Source: Streptomyces sp. TLI_171 (GTDB taxonomy: Bacteria; Actinomycetota; Actinomycetes; Streptomycetales; Streptomycetaceae). From it: a DNA stretch of 64,000 nucleotides. The position numbers and the translations under genes are program-made. Positions within the stretch are counted from its first letter, which is position 1. Every line of letters starts with the position of its first letter. The stretch lies in contig NZ_RAPS01000001.1 of assembly GCF_003610255.1 (NCBI RefSeq), positions 6,289,001 to 6,353,000 of the forward strand. Reading direction: 5' to 3'. The notes beneath the pieces were generated by a model, which saw only the letters and a program-made list of their open reading frames with translations, was not told where the DNA came from and did no database searches. This document shows, piece by piece, positions 51,101 through 57,228 of the stretch.

Positions 51101-53994
51101 AGGTGACCGTCACCGCCCGGGTGGGGGAGGCGACCTACCACTCGAAGGCCGACAAGTACGAGTTCGAGTCCGGCACCCGCACCTCCAGCGGCCAGGGCGG
51201 CGTCCGCGACAGCCGGAACCGGCTGGACGGCGGAGGCCGGTTCAACGCGCGGACGCCGGTGCTGGCCGTCTCCGGCGGTTACAGCTACCGGACGGACCGC
51301 AGCTACGGGCAGAACGTGGAGACGATCGGCTCGACCTCGAACCGTGGCAAGCACGTCGAGCCCGCCGTGTTCTTCGACGTGCACGCGGCCTACGACGTGT
51401 CGGTGACGTTCAAGCGGCTGAACGTGCCGGACGGTTCGTTCGCGCAGCCGGTGGAGGCGGTGGCCCGGGTCGCGGTGCCGATGCGCGACGCCGAACCGAC
51501 CGCGGGGCCGGTCGAGCGGACCACCGAGAAGCAGCCCAGGGGCTTCGTCGAGGGGCGGCGGCTGGACTCCTCGGCGATCGTCACCGACGTGTACGGGCTG
51601 CCCGGCCGGGGCGGGGCGGCGGACGGGCCCCGGCAGACCCTCGGCGAGTCGCTGCTGTCCCAGGTGGAGTCCGGCTGGAAGCCGAAGTCGGGCGGCACGA
51701 AGTCCGGACCGGCTTCCACCGGGCCCAAGTTGGAGCGCAATCCGTTCGGCAGTGACTGGGCGGGCATCCGGGAGAAGCTGGACGCCGAACTGACCCCGGA
51801 CCGGCTGCAGTCCCGGCTGAAGGGCATGACGGCAGGGGACGAGATCGTGGTCCGGCACGGGCGGACCACCGTCCGGGTCGGCGCGGTGCTCCGCGAGCGG
51901 ATGGAGCACCTCGGTGACTCCGGCACCACCGAGTTCAACACCGGCAACGACGTCCAGCGGACCTTCCAGCACGCCGACGGCACCGGCACCTCGCACCAGG
52001 GCCTGCTGGGTGTCACCGGGGCCGCCCCGATCGCGGGCACGCCCGTGTCGGTGACGGCCGGTCTGACCGGCACAGGCGGCGGCGGGCACGACCACGCCGA
52101 CGTCCGCAGCAGCAGCACCTCGGCGGGAGCCGCGACCAAGGCCAAGCTGCCCGGCAGCGCCTACCGGGGCGAGGCCGAGCTGCAGTTCACCATCGAGCGG
52201 CGGCCCTGGGTCGGCGCGTCGGTGGCGCAGCGGCGCACCGCGACGGTCGGCTTCGAGACCATCGTGGAGAGCGGCGAGACCATGCCCGTCCGGACCGGAT
52301 CCGGCGACGAGGCCCCGCCCAGGACCGTCCCGGCGAAGATCCCGGAGCAGGTCAGCGTCCCCGTCCCGCCCGAGCGGGTCTGGGAGAGCGGCCTGCGCGA
52401 CACCGACGTGCTGCGCTTCCTCGGCGACGTCGGCGGCGTGCAGGACCTGGTCCGGCTGCGCGGCGAGCAGTACTTCGGCAAGTCCGACTGGAAGGAGATG
52501 GCGCCGATCGTCGGCACCGTCACCTCGCACAGCCACCTCTCCGCGCTGTTCGGCACCGCCAGCCAGGGCGCCGAGGTGGCGGCGACGGTCCCGACCGGGC
52601 GGATCAGCCTGGGCGGCGGCAAGGGCGTCGAGGTCGGGGTGAAGCTGGTCGAACTGGAGCACCGGACCAACGACAGCGCCGTCGAGTTCAGCCCCGCCAA
52701 CGCGAGCAGCTCCGGCACCGCGCACGCCGACCTGTCCGCGAAGAACGCGGGCGCGCAGGCCCAGGTCGGCGCGCGGATCACCGGCGATGTCAGCAACAAC
52801 CCGGCGCTGACCGGCGGTGCGCAGCGGATCTGGCGCGAGGGCGGCAGTCACGCCGACGCCGGGCAGGTCATCTCCAACGGCAAGTTCGCCGTCCCGATGG
52901 CCCGTTACCACGGCGCCGCCGAGGTCGAGGTGACGATGTTCGACAACGACCGCACGCCGGTCAAGGAGAAGGGCATCGTGCCCTTCACCGTCGACATCCC
53001 GCTCGCCGAGACCACCGGCTCGAACGTTCCCGGCGACCACTACCTCGCCTTCAACGGCGAGCAGCGCTCCGGCGAACTGCGCTTCGGCGAGGACGCCCGG
53101 CTGCTCGACGACGTCCACCGGGTGCTCGACGGCGACGGCTCGCCGTACGACCACACCACCCGGACGCCCGCCGAGCGCGAGCGGCTGAGCAGCACCGTCC
53201 GGCTCGGAAAGGCCGTCTACGAGCGGGAGTTCACCGCCGCGACGGAGGCCGGCCGGGCCCGGATCGAGGCAGCCCACCGGCTGGTCGAGCTCTCCGGCGG
53301 CAACTCCGACAAGGCCAACGCCCTGCTCGGCACGCTGCTCGGCACCCCGGAGGGCGCCCCGGTGAACGCCGCGGACGCCCGCAAGGTGCTCGACTTCCTC
53401 GGGCGGCGCGCCGGACAGGGCCCGGTCACCCTCGACGACCTCGCCGCCGGGGCGAAGGCGGACTGGCCCGCGCACGAGACCCGGCAGGTGCACCGGGCGG
53501 CCTGGACCGACCGGGGGCCCGCCAGTGAACTGGTCACCGCCGCGATGGCCACCGCTGCGGACGCCGCCGGCCCGCTGCTCCGGGGCGGCGTCCCCGCCTG
53601 CGGGCAACTGCACCTCACCGTGGCCGGCGAGGGCCCCGGCCTGCCGGTGATCCGTTCCTTCGACCTGGACGGCACCGACCCGGCCGAGCAGATCCGCCGG
53701 ATCGAGGGCGAGGTCTACCTGGGTGGCGGCAACCGCCCGCAGGAGGTCACCGTGCGGCTGGCCGGACCCGAGAACTGGGACTACCGCGTCACCGCCCGCC
53801 CGGGCGGGGAACGCGAACTGACGCTCCGTCAACTACCGTCCCCGGCACCGGATACGCCCGGCACTCCGGATGCGGGGGCCCCGGCGGGGCAGCCCGCCCC
53901 GGCCCCGGAGCCGGACCCGTCGGCCGCCCGGGCGACCGCCCTGGCCGCCTTCGTCGCCGGCCTGACCGGCGGCACCCCGGAAGGAGCCGCCTGA
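38221..53994 (+). CDS. giant type VII-associated polymorphic effector, 5257 residues
   Basis: An unbroken 15.8-kb frame. Order of parts: CpnT-like WXG100 domain with hydrophobic helices (1-300); linker with 20-residue repeats (about 440-605); poly-Pro runs; a TraB/EreA/PMT-C2-like domain with Glu1123-x-His1125 and His1260; an anthrax-lethal-factor-like metalloprotease with HEFTH (1683-1687) and Glu1740 in DEQEYFAQ; long helical or coiled-coil region (about 1875-2620); basic NLS-like and Pro-rich region (2700-2898); papain-like Tox-PL domain with Cys2957, His3036, Asp3052; OTU domain with Asp3184, Cys3187, His3357; PEQKPE linker; six tandem modules (about 3463-4930); unassigned C-terminus. No signal peptide; the first domain and gene neighbours point to type VII export. 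Three peptidase-like folds and basic clusters suggest eukaryotic prey or hosts. ATG has GGAAGG about ten bases upstream. Confidence 0.85.
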   Translation: MAVELPEPLQWVLLLLAGTRWPEADEDQLRDMAEHCRRTAEGLKDAAQSADSTIKRALDGQQGNAAEALGKYWEKYSVGKGTEEDPGYLPGAINALNGMGDMLEQVANSAETAKIQIIAQLGILAFELATAEAEAPFTAGASLLQVPAMIAASRVVVSQLLKQLLKETLMMAAKQAAQMGAINLLAQGIEVAEGHRKSIDGKELGQNVLGGAVGGASAHLIGKGIGAGGKKLGAENALNTTVGKMGTGAVVGVGADVSTQLITTGKVDSESLLGSGLSGGAGAGLHAGASAIKGHANAPKPAEMPHLDVPNTGGSHDGPATFNKPSTSTGDAGYHGPTGGSGSGSGTGTRSVDSGSGSGAGAGASHSTGGATHGGTETAAGTHTGTGSGTAAGESKVNGLAPFGSGRSTEAPASTGGSHEATPGSSGQAPRPDAAPPVSHESAQPRHEQSVRPDAAPPVSHEPALPRHEESVRQEAAPPVSHESTPRHEQSVRPDAAPPVSHESALPRHEESVRQEAAPAVSHESTPRHEQSVRPDAAPPVSHESAPPRHDESVRQEAAAPVSHESTPRQETVSSVSHESAPPRHEESVRQEAAPPVSHEPVGRQEQPVHDPVEQGGPRHEQPVQERAPGQQPAPHAVTSEHGGLGAAPRHESVVEHDGAGNAPRHEQPRHEPVTERQGPESTPRPEQPGTSGGPRPAVHEQPSAADHAAGHAGGPVRGSTPESSEVPSQRGGAAVPNLSGMLGGAAHLAGSGSDTHLDGGTRIAGGQTQTRPAPGPDTVPGHVVPDNAASAVQQPTGTPPMSGGFMPGPVAGGGGAHGAGGGGRTPSSHVPTGPVGSQRPAEPAPQPGGGSIRPGAGRTSDTHVPPPPPPPSQHRAGGTPRTLGDPNASSSRTGRTGEEHLPPPPPPPSGTSRLKPVDERPTPDELAQLHQHPGGPSLIHPAMADAAALAQYKSDNRFKFALPEDLRMAANALPHQAWGRRDSGVPTPSGRPDVKVSPYSQSFKTHLDPLTFKALHNEAAGAITPNLRTKLGDDAVEFSGNKVLEAAGNLDFRTQEHFQQQEIRRNVLERLARQDSEKTWSPVGEQRVNDHLTGSASAVDGVNRLLNGHNGHPGFDGVVLGESHGRSPSWRFLTENMHDLKAAGVDRIYVESLRDDAFQQHLDAYQRPGGTMSPNLETMLRAYDLNRTSPAGHGLYETVVRAKQEGVTIHAADGYPARAPQGGPHAMQERARLLNSYMNHAITDGGGTGKYVLVTGKAHVNEHASSTDHRIPGVAEMLGVPGVRLTDSGRPNPSGTPHDASADTASGNLRIGYLAPATTGHNSANAAGGHGAPPAPPAASAPHQGDGSSSQSTRSLGDSTPVPPAPPAAHQNGGSPSQSTRSLGGDRTPPPPPATPTQHSTAGSSQPGHRAPATTVPNTASVPGHHTPPAAGHNAPSTTSHGTPSTTGHTNAPAAGQHNAPASSAHEQFLDRQKQARDAELQALANRTPVRDAVDQLGREQRAVATPPVGADRLRQDLPGMSPQERAQQLASLTPENRRWLARDPQTVDALKNGLPPKEFARTAAELMVHVDPRAERAASARQEAQQQIARMLQDPETTARLLKNGADVVVVPKDVRMPDVPELNNLRGVHNNSSAGAGRGYDDMRGSGGRHSAVTEENLLGEHTPIGHGGHYEDGYSTTTHEFTHTVHRFGLDANDQKLITDTFNQKHGDPNAAWPDGPRQDTTGKPVDNYSSRDEQEYFAQVTNAYLGNNHGTDPYTGQPRNNGADWVRQNEPAVLPLLERLYGKDPGAVHAGPANPVHATTAENHMYEGFREFMDQVDGNGSNPPAHQPPTTPPPTAPTANAGQHGGSSSHLPPPPPNAPGFGSKPAADDGYSHKIDGEKTFDAIKDFLPDSAEFDKVKDSLKKYERSALIDGDTDAIMHAYEQQKQLHVDVLRRNVPAQLDAVNHRLDEIARETPNRQAELAGEKQNLETAKAHLEGQQDRLAVYEHELARLKGEPKSGTAAFKALQDARAQAEPRIAKDAMERIEDQRKSVADLRTSADQRFQDAENAYQTEKNKRIAAGGKDESAAEKAAKTTRNVYESRVEDLKLRERELAQDLQARKDALAGNYGATPPKPKKGADQLFADGAYRAAFGYSDHGVMAGEPHAEKTARRMDDGKVKLGAAVVNRNHVVADYMVHKYVTAAVFKARSFGDEQHRVEASRTFSDFVDTMAPDQHRVFDKAGKQAVKRLGANEQEHAALAWRDLGYTAKDVDLGKAYGNDKLEAAFAPAKLDDPASAGAARDEVHNQLNRSGLDGPARAELDRYAETVQRFSDDPSPQHLAEMKSALADVRTKVREQAVEDLALVHGITGPRHLDDTVAAARQAASEPPAGPGNSPAHERLADRIEDLARSYDRLGHDRQDLKSLAEQLRNDPNAVRPDQLEAFADKLPNEREQLRQDEVDRRRQEAAQTLKPGGTAAAQQKAAEKLLPKADADIAAVAQQYGGGFPRAGAGANHPAGLFDRAVQAKVEDVPKLIEEITAGLSNSASNLRFGDELTNKWIQNFLDPHVVRDQDVLTAVAKGDLPPEALYAPHTLDLLRGLRTLEDTGLAPRELRDLMAPKTEADMVDLHQPGQKPSASAVNIADEHGMLNHAGGETPVSSSGDFTRQPGQSANPVVGSEALHDPARDARPGAEGHEIGTTPAPATPRPPASQDTDVVMASQDHDTPMPSQSHDTPMLSQSQSQDHAMASQQTVRPEKRRLDPDDDMLMPDAPPTKRRATDAVPTPPPPPPSVAHQGAPGAQGLGAHGFGTLPSPPPPVATRGTGTTEHASGTPDRRQGEPMDVDQPTRTVPHQRDADGDAVMHEPDATGGSNGRKRGREDESQNDDRQSGADREVKRRRTPSYENTDAVMHDRGYRRIGPEHELTGKLVDYLGGEPKVHPPMSNSLLQKVNPHETPVRPGENFRSGDDLNACLENVEAYRDTHFGRPRVSGRTEHGTVEPIPGNTLWKRHDGPARFGEGPAAVQKLMDRVKEGGPGSFATVLGTGAHGDGHAVALVHDRDGTLRWADLTDRKVSPATGDMPANFRNDWTVWASVADPHENNISGQHDPDFMDRYSTFTDSGRSSRDESPEPMDVDGFGNRPRASSAPPELGTHTPESAPAHVEPQAVHVEPQPVVPKPDLSHAVREFPPPGPLVKVTGDGLCLLHSLDASAPGLAGPRTAGGGGAPARRLQSAVESHFRELPPEAWPTEVVANYRNNRIVRGNLGRSELLDYLPADSRGAFAQLPPAQLKDIVTQHLTDNAPPPSARERAALLDTVRNWEGRWRTTEGEMLPAAAAHALGLRMRVLDHNGIPRAVFGPEDGRQVTVYHEGDHYDGSVPPRPSGTHEGPAPAQPHQQPEVKPEQKPEPKAEQQPEQKPEPKAEPKAETAPEQKPEVPQESHVQESEPKPALSQEPEQKPAPAPEATPPASGPRPIAGTDLVVGLTANEVAVRQRVVDVLANAVPGDRAAARAFADAHFGPATLRPMLGALSRGETWKAAFEHGAWSGSITLRGEVIGSRHLRTDKIEFENGADRTVAIGNARDSQWQYNIGVQARQSAGVTEPAELVGYFHDRGQGEVSLDLGGMVARSKTSEPADVFASTMRLELDFGDLRHDGAPVRTGSARTEEVDLGLTVAVPKGSGTTGPGEQRTPPQRLLDGRVGGQEIVLDLAPRGGADDHRPVEGLLDHVEAAARQEFGSNWPAMREKVLAEVDFGRLQRDLKSMTAGEPVSVTLTDRRGKSLGTLEIRARVGELRQSGTTKETEFNIGTSVQQVRSSAQSRGNAGQFGLANVLKPGSALITTGGAGRLGRDRIEITGDSRVSQLTSKSKVPGVLYDGPVHFEMAFNGKADVHPAGEADVRLLVDRADTTAPEPETSKSESAKSEPSKSVPEGSGSELETHEVTGPPESVWHGGNDRGGLGETVVVRDLESTKALRDAVDQQGRAKFGDDWDAVREQVLRGFSQPNLAARLTGMTRGEALEVKVPGQENLVVRATARVREMTYRREDGKAELNVLNETSAFTVDRSLLSRTVAGNGQLGGAVVKGAPGGDLLAAGSGQQRERAGGQGRQADRVYANGKYSAPQVIYGAELAVDLHFGRPGEAAGARPDVTAPVRIEVGLDARDTVKVQAPRGEDGRIAFKPPAESSRPSEETVTRPSTEGRDGIELTRQEPAAEGRKGTEVERPAAPHLAPRRMREQHELNASYVVHSLGGGDRVRTVVSDAIREKYGKPSDEMQQKIDGAFDRIAMKTQLSQLTRGGKVTETISGATWKAEVTVTARVGEATYHSKADKYEFESGTRTSSGQGGVRDSRNRLDGGGRFNARTPVLAVSGGYSYRTDRSYGQNVETIGSTSNRGKHVEPAVFFDVHAAYDVSVTFKRLNVPDGSFAQPVEAVARVAVPMRDAEPTAGPVERTTEKQPRGFVEGRRLDSSAIVTDVYGLPGRGGAADGPRQTLGESLLSQVESGWKPKSGGTKSGPASTGPKLERNPFGSDWAGIREKLDAELTPDRLQSRLKGMTAGDEIVVRHGRTTVRVGAVLRERMEHLGDSGTTEFNTGNDVQRTFQHADGTGTSHQGLLGVTGAAPIAGTPVSVTAGLTGTGGGGHDHADVRSSSTSAGAATKAKLPGSAYRGEAELQFTIERRPWVGASVAQRRTATVGFETIVESGETMPVRTGSGDEAPPRTVPAKIPEQVSVPVPPERVWESGLRDTDVLRFLGDVGGVQDLVRLRGEQYFGKSDWKEMAPIVGTVTSHSHLSALFGTASQGAEVAATVPTGRISLGGGKGVEVGVKLVELEHRTNDSAVEFSPANASSSGTAHADLSAKNAGAQAQVGARITGDVSNNPALTGGAQRIWREGGSHADAGQVISNGKFAVPMARYHGAAEVEVTMFDNDRTPVKEKGIVPFTVDIPLAETTGSNVPGDHYLAFNGEQRSGELRFGEDARLLDDVHRVLDGDGSPYDHTTRTPAERERLSSTVRLGKAVYEREFTAATEAGRARIEAAHRLVELSGGNSDKANALLGTLLGTPEGAPVNAADARKVLDFLGRRAGQGPVTLDDLAAGAKADWPAHETRQVHRAAWTDRGPASELVTAAMATAADAAGPLLRGGVPACGQLHLTVAGEGPGLPVIRSFDLDGTDPAEQIRRIEGEVYLGGGNRPQEVTVRLAGPENWDYRVTARPGGERELTLRQLPSPAPDTPGTPDAGAPAGQPAPAPEPDPSAARATALAAFVAGLTGGTPEGAA
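39555..40035 (+). repeat. about eight tandem half-units in the effector linker
   Basis: Alternating units HEQSVRPDAAPPVSHESALPR and HEESVRQEAAPPVSHESTPR, each about 60 bases, repeat about eight times. The DNA copies are close to identical and use T-ending codons (CGT, CAT, GTT) much more than the rest of the gene, a sign of recent duplication. Confidence 0.85.
41428..42090 (+). other. effector part: TraB/EreA/PMT-C2-like (Tiki-superfamily) domain
   Basis: Residues about 1070-1290. VVLGESHGRSPSWRFL holds Glu1123 and His1125; GVDRIYVESLRDD and the later LVTGKAHVNEH with His1260 follow at the spacing of the Tiki/TraB/EreA/ChaN group and of the membrane-associated domain of Pasteurella-type toxins. 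Activity unknown. Confidence 0.55.
42985..43600 (+). other. effector part: lethal-factor-like zinc metalloprotease
   Basis: Residues about 1589-1793. TTHEFTHTVH gives the two zinc histidines and catalytic Glu1684; Glu1740 in SSRDEQEYFAQ lies 57 residues after the first His as in ATLF/M34-like toxin peptidases. Catalytically complete by motif. Confidence 0.7.
46318..46914 (+). other. effector part: basic, NLS-like and PMDVD/DAVMH-rich region
   Basis: Residues 2700-2898, predicted disordered. Basic clusters EKRRLD (2741), TKRRAT (2759), GRKRGRE (2858) and VKRRRTPS (2880) alternate with acidic short motifs such as GEPMDVDQ, DGDAVMHE and NTDAVMHD and with poly-Pro. Confidence 0.6.
46915..47480 (+). 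other. effector part: papain-like Tox-PL (deamidase/protease) domain
   Basis: Residues about 2899-3087. LNACLENVEAYRD (Cys2957), GDGHAVALVHDRDG (His3036) and LRWADLTDRK (Asp3052) give the Cys-His-Asp triad of Tox-PL, the fold of toxin glutamine deamidases and papain-like effector proteases. Confidence 0.65.
47743..48310 (+). other. effector part: OTU-like cysteine protease domain
   Basis: Residues about 3175-3364. KVTGDGLCLLHSL carries the D-G-x-C signature (Asp3184, Cys3187) and YHEGDHYDGSVPP the catalytic His3357. OTU enzymes cleave ubiquitin chains in eukaryotes; bacterial copies are usually in effectors. Confidence 0.7.
48607..53010 (+). repeat. effector part: six tandem ~200-240-residue modules
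   Basis: Diverged copies at about residues 3463-3665, 3679-3892, 3927-4150, 4220-4424, 4445-4685 and 4715-4930. Each has a helical block (pattern FGxDWxxxREK..L..L..MTxGE), beta strands ending in ARVxE....TEFNxGT, and a closing YxGxVxFEM-like strand. Modules 3 and 6 both open with PPExVWxxG. Not a domain family I recognise; a rod or translocation shaft is only a guess. Confidence 0.7.
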
Positions 53995-54025
53995 CGGCCC
54001 GGAGGCCTGACGGAACACCCCCCCC

Positions 54026-54053
54026 GGCGGGGCGGGGCGTCGACCGCCCCGCC
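54026..54053 (+). terminator. hairpin after the giant effector gene
   Basis: GGCGGGGCGG (54026-54035) pairs perfectly with CCGCCCCGCC (54044-54053) around an 8-base loop, 32 bases past the stop. The 53995-54219 spacer shows no immunity-type gene; short open frames in it have no ribosome site. Confidence 0.6.
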
Positions 54054-54219
54054 CGCTCTCCGGCCTTCGGCCCACCGGTGCTTCGGCTCCGGGGGCGCCG
54101 GCCGCCCGTCCGCCTGTTCCCGGGCGCCGACCGGGCGTTCGCCGGGGCGGGTGGCATGCACCGGATAACGATCAGGTAGCCTCCCTCAACGAACAGGGCG
54201 AAACGGTGGGGGAGACACG

Positions 54220-57123
54220 GTGAGGTTCCGTCTGCTCGGTGCGGTCGCGATCGACGGGGCCGACGGCGAGCTGTCGCTCGGGCCCGAGAAGCGGCGCAGC
54301 CTGCTCGCGCTGCTGCTGCTGCGCCGCAACCGGGCCGTGCCCGTCGCGGAGCTCGCCGAGGCGCTCTGGGTCGCCGACCCGCCCGCCAACGCCCGTACCG
54401 TGGTGCAGAGTCATGTCTCGCGCCTGCGCGCGCTGTTCGCCGAGCACCGCGCCGACCGGTGCGGGGTGCAACTCGCCACCGCCGGAGACGCGTACACCCT
54501 GCACCTGCCCGAACGGGCGCTCGACGTCGAGCAGTTCGACCGGCTGGTGGCGGCGGCCCGGTCGGCCGAGCGGTCCGCCGAGGCGGTCGACGTCCTGGAG
54601 CAGGCACTCGCGCTGTGGCGCGGCCCGGCGCTGACCGGGACGGTGCCGAGCGTGCCGCTGGACGCCTGGCGGCAGACCCTGGAGGAGAGCCGGCTGGCCG
54701 CCGTGGAGACGCTCGCCGACCACCGGACGCGGCTCGGCGAACCCGCCCGGGCAGCCGAGCTGCTGCTGGCCGAGACCGTCGCACACCCGCTGCGGGAGTC
54801 GCTGGTGTCGGCGCTGATGCTGGCGCTGTTCCGGGCCGGCCGGCAGTCCGAGGCACTCGACTGGTACCACCGCACCCGGGAGTCTCTGGCGGACCGTCTC
54901 GGCGTCGACCCCGGCCCGGCGCTGAACGCCGCCTACGAGCGGATCCTGCGCGACGAGGATGCCGAGGTCCCCTCCCCGGATCCCGTTCCCCCGCCCGGGA
55001 CGGCCCCCGGGGCGTTTGCCGGAACATCACCGGAGCAGCCGCCCGCGCCCCTCGCCGCAGAGCCCGCGTCCGAACGGCCCCTCGCCGCAGTGCCCGTGCC
55101 GCCTGCCGCCAGCGCAGAGCCCGCGCCCGCGTCCGAACGGCCCCTCGCGGCAGTGCCCGCCCCGTCTGCTGCCGGCGCGGCGCCGGGTCTGCCGCCCGCG
55201 GTCGACCTGCTGCCGCGGGCGCCGCGCGGGTTCTACGGGCGGGAGGCCGAACTGGCCGCCCTCGACGGTGCGTTGCGGCCAGGGCCGGACGGGGCGCTGG
55301 CGCTGGTGACCGGCCCCGCCGGGGTCGGGAAGACCGCACTGGCGCTGGACTGGGCGCACCGGCACGCCGCCCGCTACCCGGACGGGGTGCTGTTCGCCGA
55401 CCTCGGCGGGTTCAGCGACCGGCCGGACCGCGAACCGGGCGAAGTGCTGGGCGAGTTCCTGGCGGCGCTGGGCGTGGCCCGGGAGGACCTGCCCGCCACC
55501 GTCCCGGCCCGCAGCGCGCTGTACCGCCGGATCACCACCGGGCGGCGGCTGCTGGTGCTGATCGACAACGCCCGGGACTCGGAGCAGGTCCGACCGCTGC
55601 TGCCGGCCGGCGCCGAGGCGGCCGCACTGGTCACCGGCCGGCACCGGATGCTGGGGCTGGTGGCGGCCGAACTCGCCCGCCCCGTCCCGCTGTCCGTGCT
55701 CCGCCCGGAGGAGTCGGCCGCCCTGCTGGCCCGCGTCCTCGGCCCGGCCGCGATCGCCGCCGAACCGGACGCCGCCCGCGAACTCGCCGAACTGTGCGAC
55801 GGCCTGCCGCTCGCGCTGCGGATCGCCGCGGCCGGGGCGGCCGCCGCACCGCGCCGAGCACTGGCCGACCTGACCGGGCAACTGCGCCACGAGCAGCGCC
55901 GGTTGGCGCACCTGGCGGCGGAGGAGATCAGCGTGGCCAGTGCCCTGCGGATCTCCTGCGAGCAGCTGCCGCCGACCGCCGCCAGGCTGCTCACCGCGCT
56001 CGGCCTGCACCCGGGCCCGGTGCTGGACGCGTACGCCGCCGCCGCCCTCGCCGACCTCGAACTCCCGGCGGCCGTCGAGGCATTGGAGCACCTGGCGGCC
56101 GCCCACCTGGTCACCCCGATGGACACCGAGCACTACGCCCTGCACGACCTGGTCTGGCTGTACGCCCGCCAACTCGCCGCAGCGACCGACCGGTTCGAGC
56201 AGCGAGCGGCCCGCGAGCGGCTGGCCGACCAGTACCTGTACGCGGGCCTGGCCGCCGCGCAGTGCGCCGAGCCCGGCAGCCGACCCTGCTGCGAGCCGCC
56301 CGCGGGCAGCCATCGGCCGCTCGCCGTACCGGAGTTCGACACGGCGGAGCGGGCGCTGGAGTGGTTGGGCGGGCGCCGGGAGACGCTGGCCGAGGTGATC
56401 GCCACCACCACGCCGGAGCGGGCCTGGCGGCTCGTCCTCACCCAGTGGCCGCTGCTCCTGCGCCGGGTCCGGGACGGCTGGGTGCCGCAACTGCAACGCG
56501 CCCTGGACGCCACCCTGGAGACCGGGGAGCCGGACGGTGAGAGCCAGGTCCGGGCGCTGCTCGGCTGGGTGCTGGTCTCCAACCGGCGGCTGCCGGAGGC
56601 GCTGGCCTGCCTGGGCCCGGCGGCCGAGCTGGCCGCCCGCGCGGGCAACCAGGTGGGCCGCTCGATCGCGCTGATCAACCTGGCGGCCGTGCAGGGCGAG
56701 CTGGGCGACCACGCCGCGGCCGGCGCGGGCCTCGCCCAGGCGCTGGAGATCGCCTCGGCGGCCGGCCATCCGCACACCGTGGTGCTCGCCCTGCAGCACC
56801 TGGCCCGCCACCACCTCGACACCGGCCGCCCCCGGCAGGCCGCCGACCACGCCCTGCACGGTCTGGAGCTGAGCGTCCGGGAGGCGCCCAGCGCGCGGCG
56901 GGTCCTGCTGCACACGGCCTGCGGGGAGGCGCTGACCGCGCTGCAGCGGCCCGCGGAGGCCCGCGAGCGCCTGCACGCCGCACTCGCCGAGGCCGAACAG
57001 GTCGGCCACGGCGAGGCGACCGCGGAGGTGCTGCGGGCGCTGGCCCGCGCCGAGGACGCCGCCGGCCAGGGCGCGGCCGCGGCCGCCCACCGCCGCCGCG
57101 CCGAGCGGCTCGAACCGCGGTGA
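54220..57123 (+). CDS. AfsR/SARP-type regulator with NB-ARC and TPR domains
   Basis: 967 residues. OmpR-type winged helix (about 1-90: RFRLLGAVAIDGADGELSLGPEKRRSLLALLLLRRN), bacterial transcriptional activation domain (about 95-245, LDVEQFDRL...LGVDPGPALNAAYERIL), a Pro/Ala linker, an ATPase with Walker A GPAGVGKT (365-372) and VLIDNARD, and C-terminal TPR helices. AfsR-like proteins integrate signals, often by Ser/Thr phosphorylation, and switch on secondary metabolism or development. GTG start behind GGGGAG. It follows the effector row on the same strand with a terminator between, so it may control that row, but this is not shown by the sequence. Confidence 0.85.
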   Translation: MRFRLLGAVAIDGADGELSLGPEKRRSLLALLLLRRNRAVPVAELAEALWVADPPANARTVVQSHVSRLRALFAEHRADRCGVQLATAGDAYTLHLPERALDVEQFDRLVAAARSAERSAEAVDVLEQALALWRGPALTGTVPSVPLDAWRQTLEESRLAAVETLADHRTRLGEPARAAELLLAETVAHPLRESLVSALMLALFRAGRQSEALDWYHRTRESLADRLGVDPGPALNAAYERILRDEDAEVPSPDPVPPPGTAPGAFAGTSPEQPPAPLAAEPASERPLAAVPVPPAASAEPAPASERPLAAVPAPSAAGAAPGLPPAVDLLPRAPRGFYGREAELAALDGALRPGPDGALALVTGPAGVGKTALALDWAHRHAARYPDGVLFADLGGFSDRPDREPGEVLGEFLAALGVAREDLPATVPARSALYRRITTGRRLLVLIDNARDSEQVRPLLPAGAEAAALVTGRHRMLGLVAAELARPVPLSVLRPEESAALLARVLGPAAIAAEPDAARELAELCDGLPLALRIAAAGAAAAPRRALADLTGQLRHEQRRLAHLAAEEISVASALRISCEQLPPTAARLLTALGLHPGPVLDAYAAAALADLELPAAVEALEHLAAAHLVTPMDTEHYALHDLVWLYARQLAAATDRFEQRAARERLADQYLYAGLAAAQCAEPGSRPCCEPPAGSHRPLAVPEFDTAERALEWLGGRRETLAEVIATTTPERAWRLVLTQWPLLLRRVRDGWVPQLQRALDATLETGEPDGESQVRALLGWVLVSNRRLPEALACLGPAAELAARAGNQVGRSIALINLAAVQGELGDHAAAGAGLAQALEIASAAGHPHTVVLALQHLARHHLDTGRPRQAADHALHGLELSVREAPSARRVLLHTACGEALTALQRPAEARERLHAALAEAEQVGHGEATAEVLRALARAEDAAGQGAAAAAHRRRAERLEPR

Positions 57124-57228
57124 GAGCCGGCGCTCCCGTGGCGGGGCGTCATTGACAGTGGGCGTACCGCGTCGATCTAATGCTGACGCTTCACAAGCTC
57201 CACAAAAGGGCAGCTCACGGGGGGAGCC

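Noticed and set aside
48490..53832. 1780-codon antisense frame under the effector C-terminal modules
   Set aside because: Same reason: low-complexity shadow; the sense frame shows the internal repeat.
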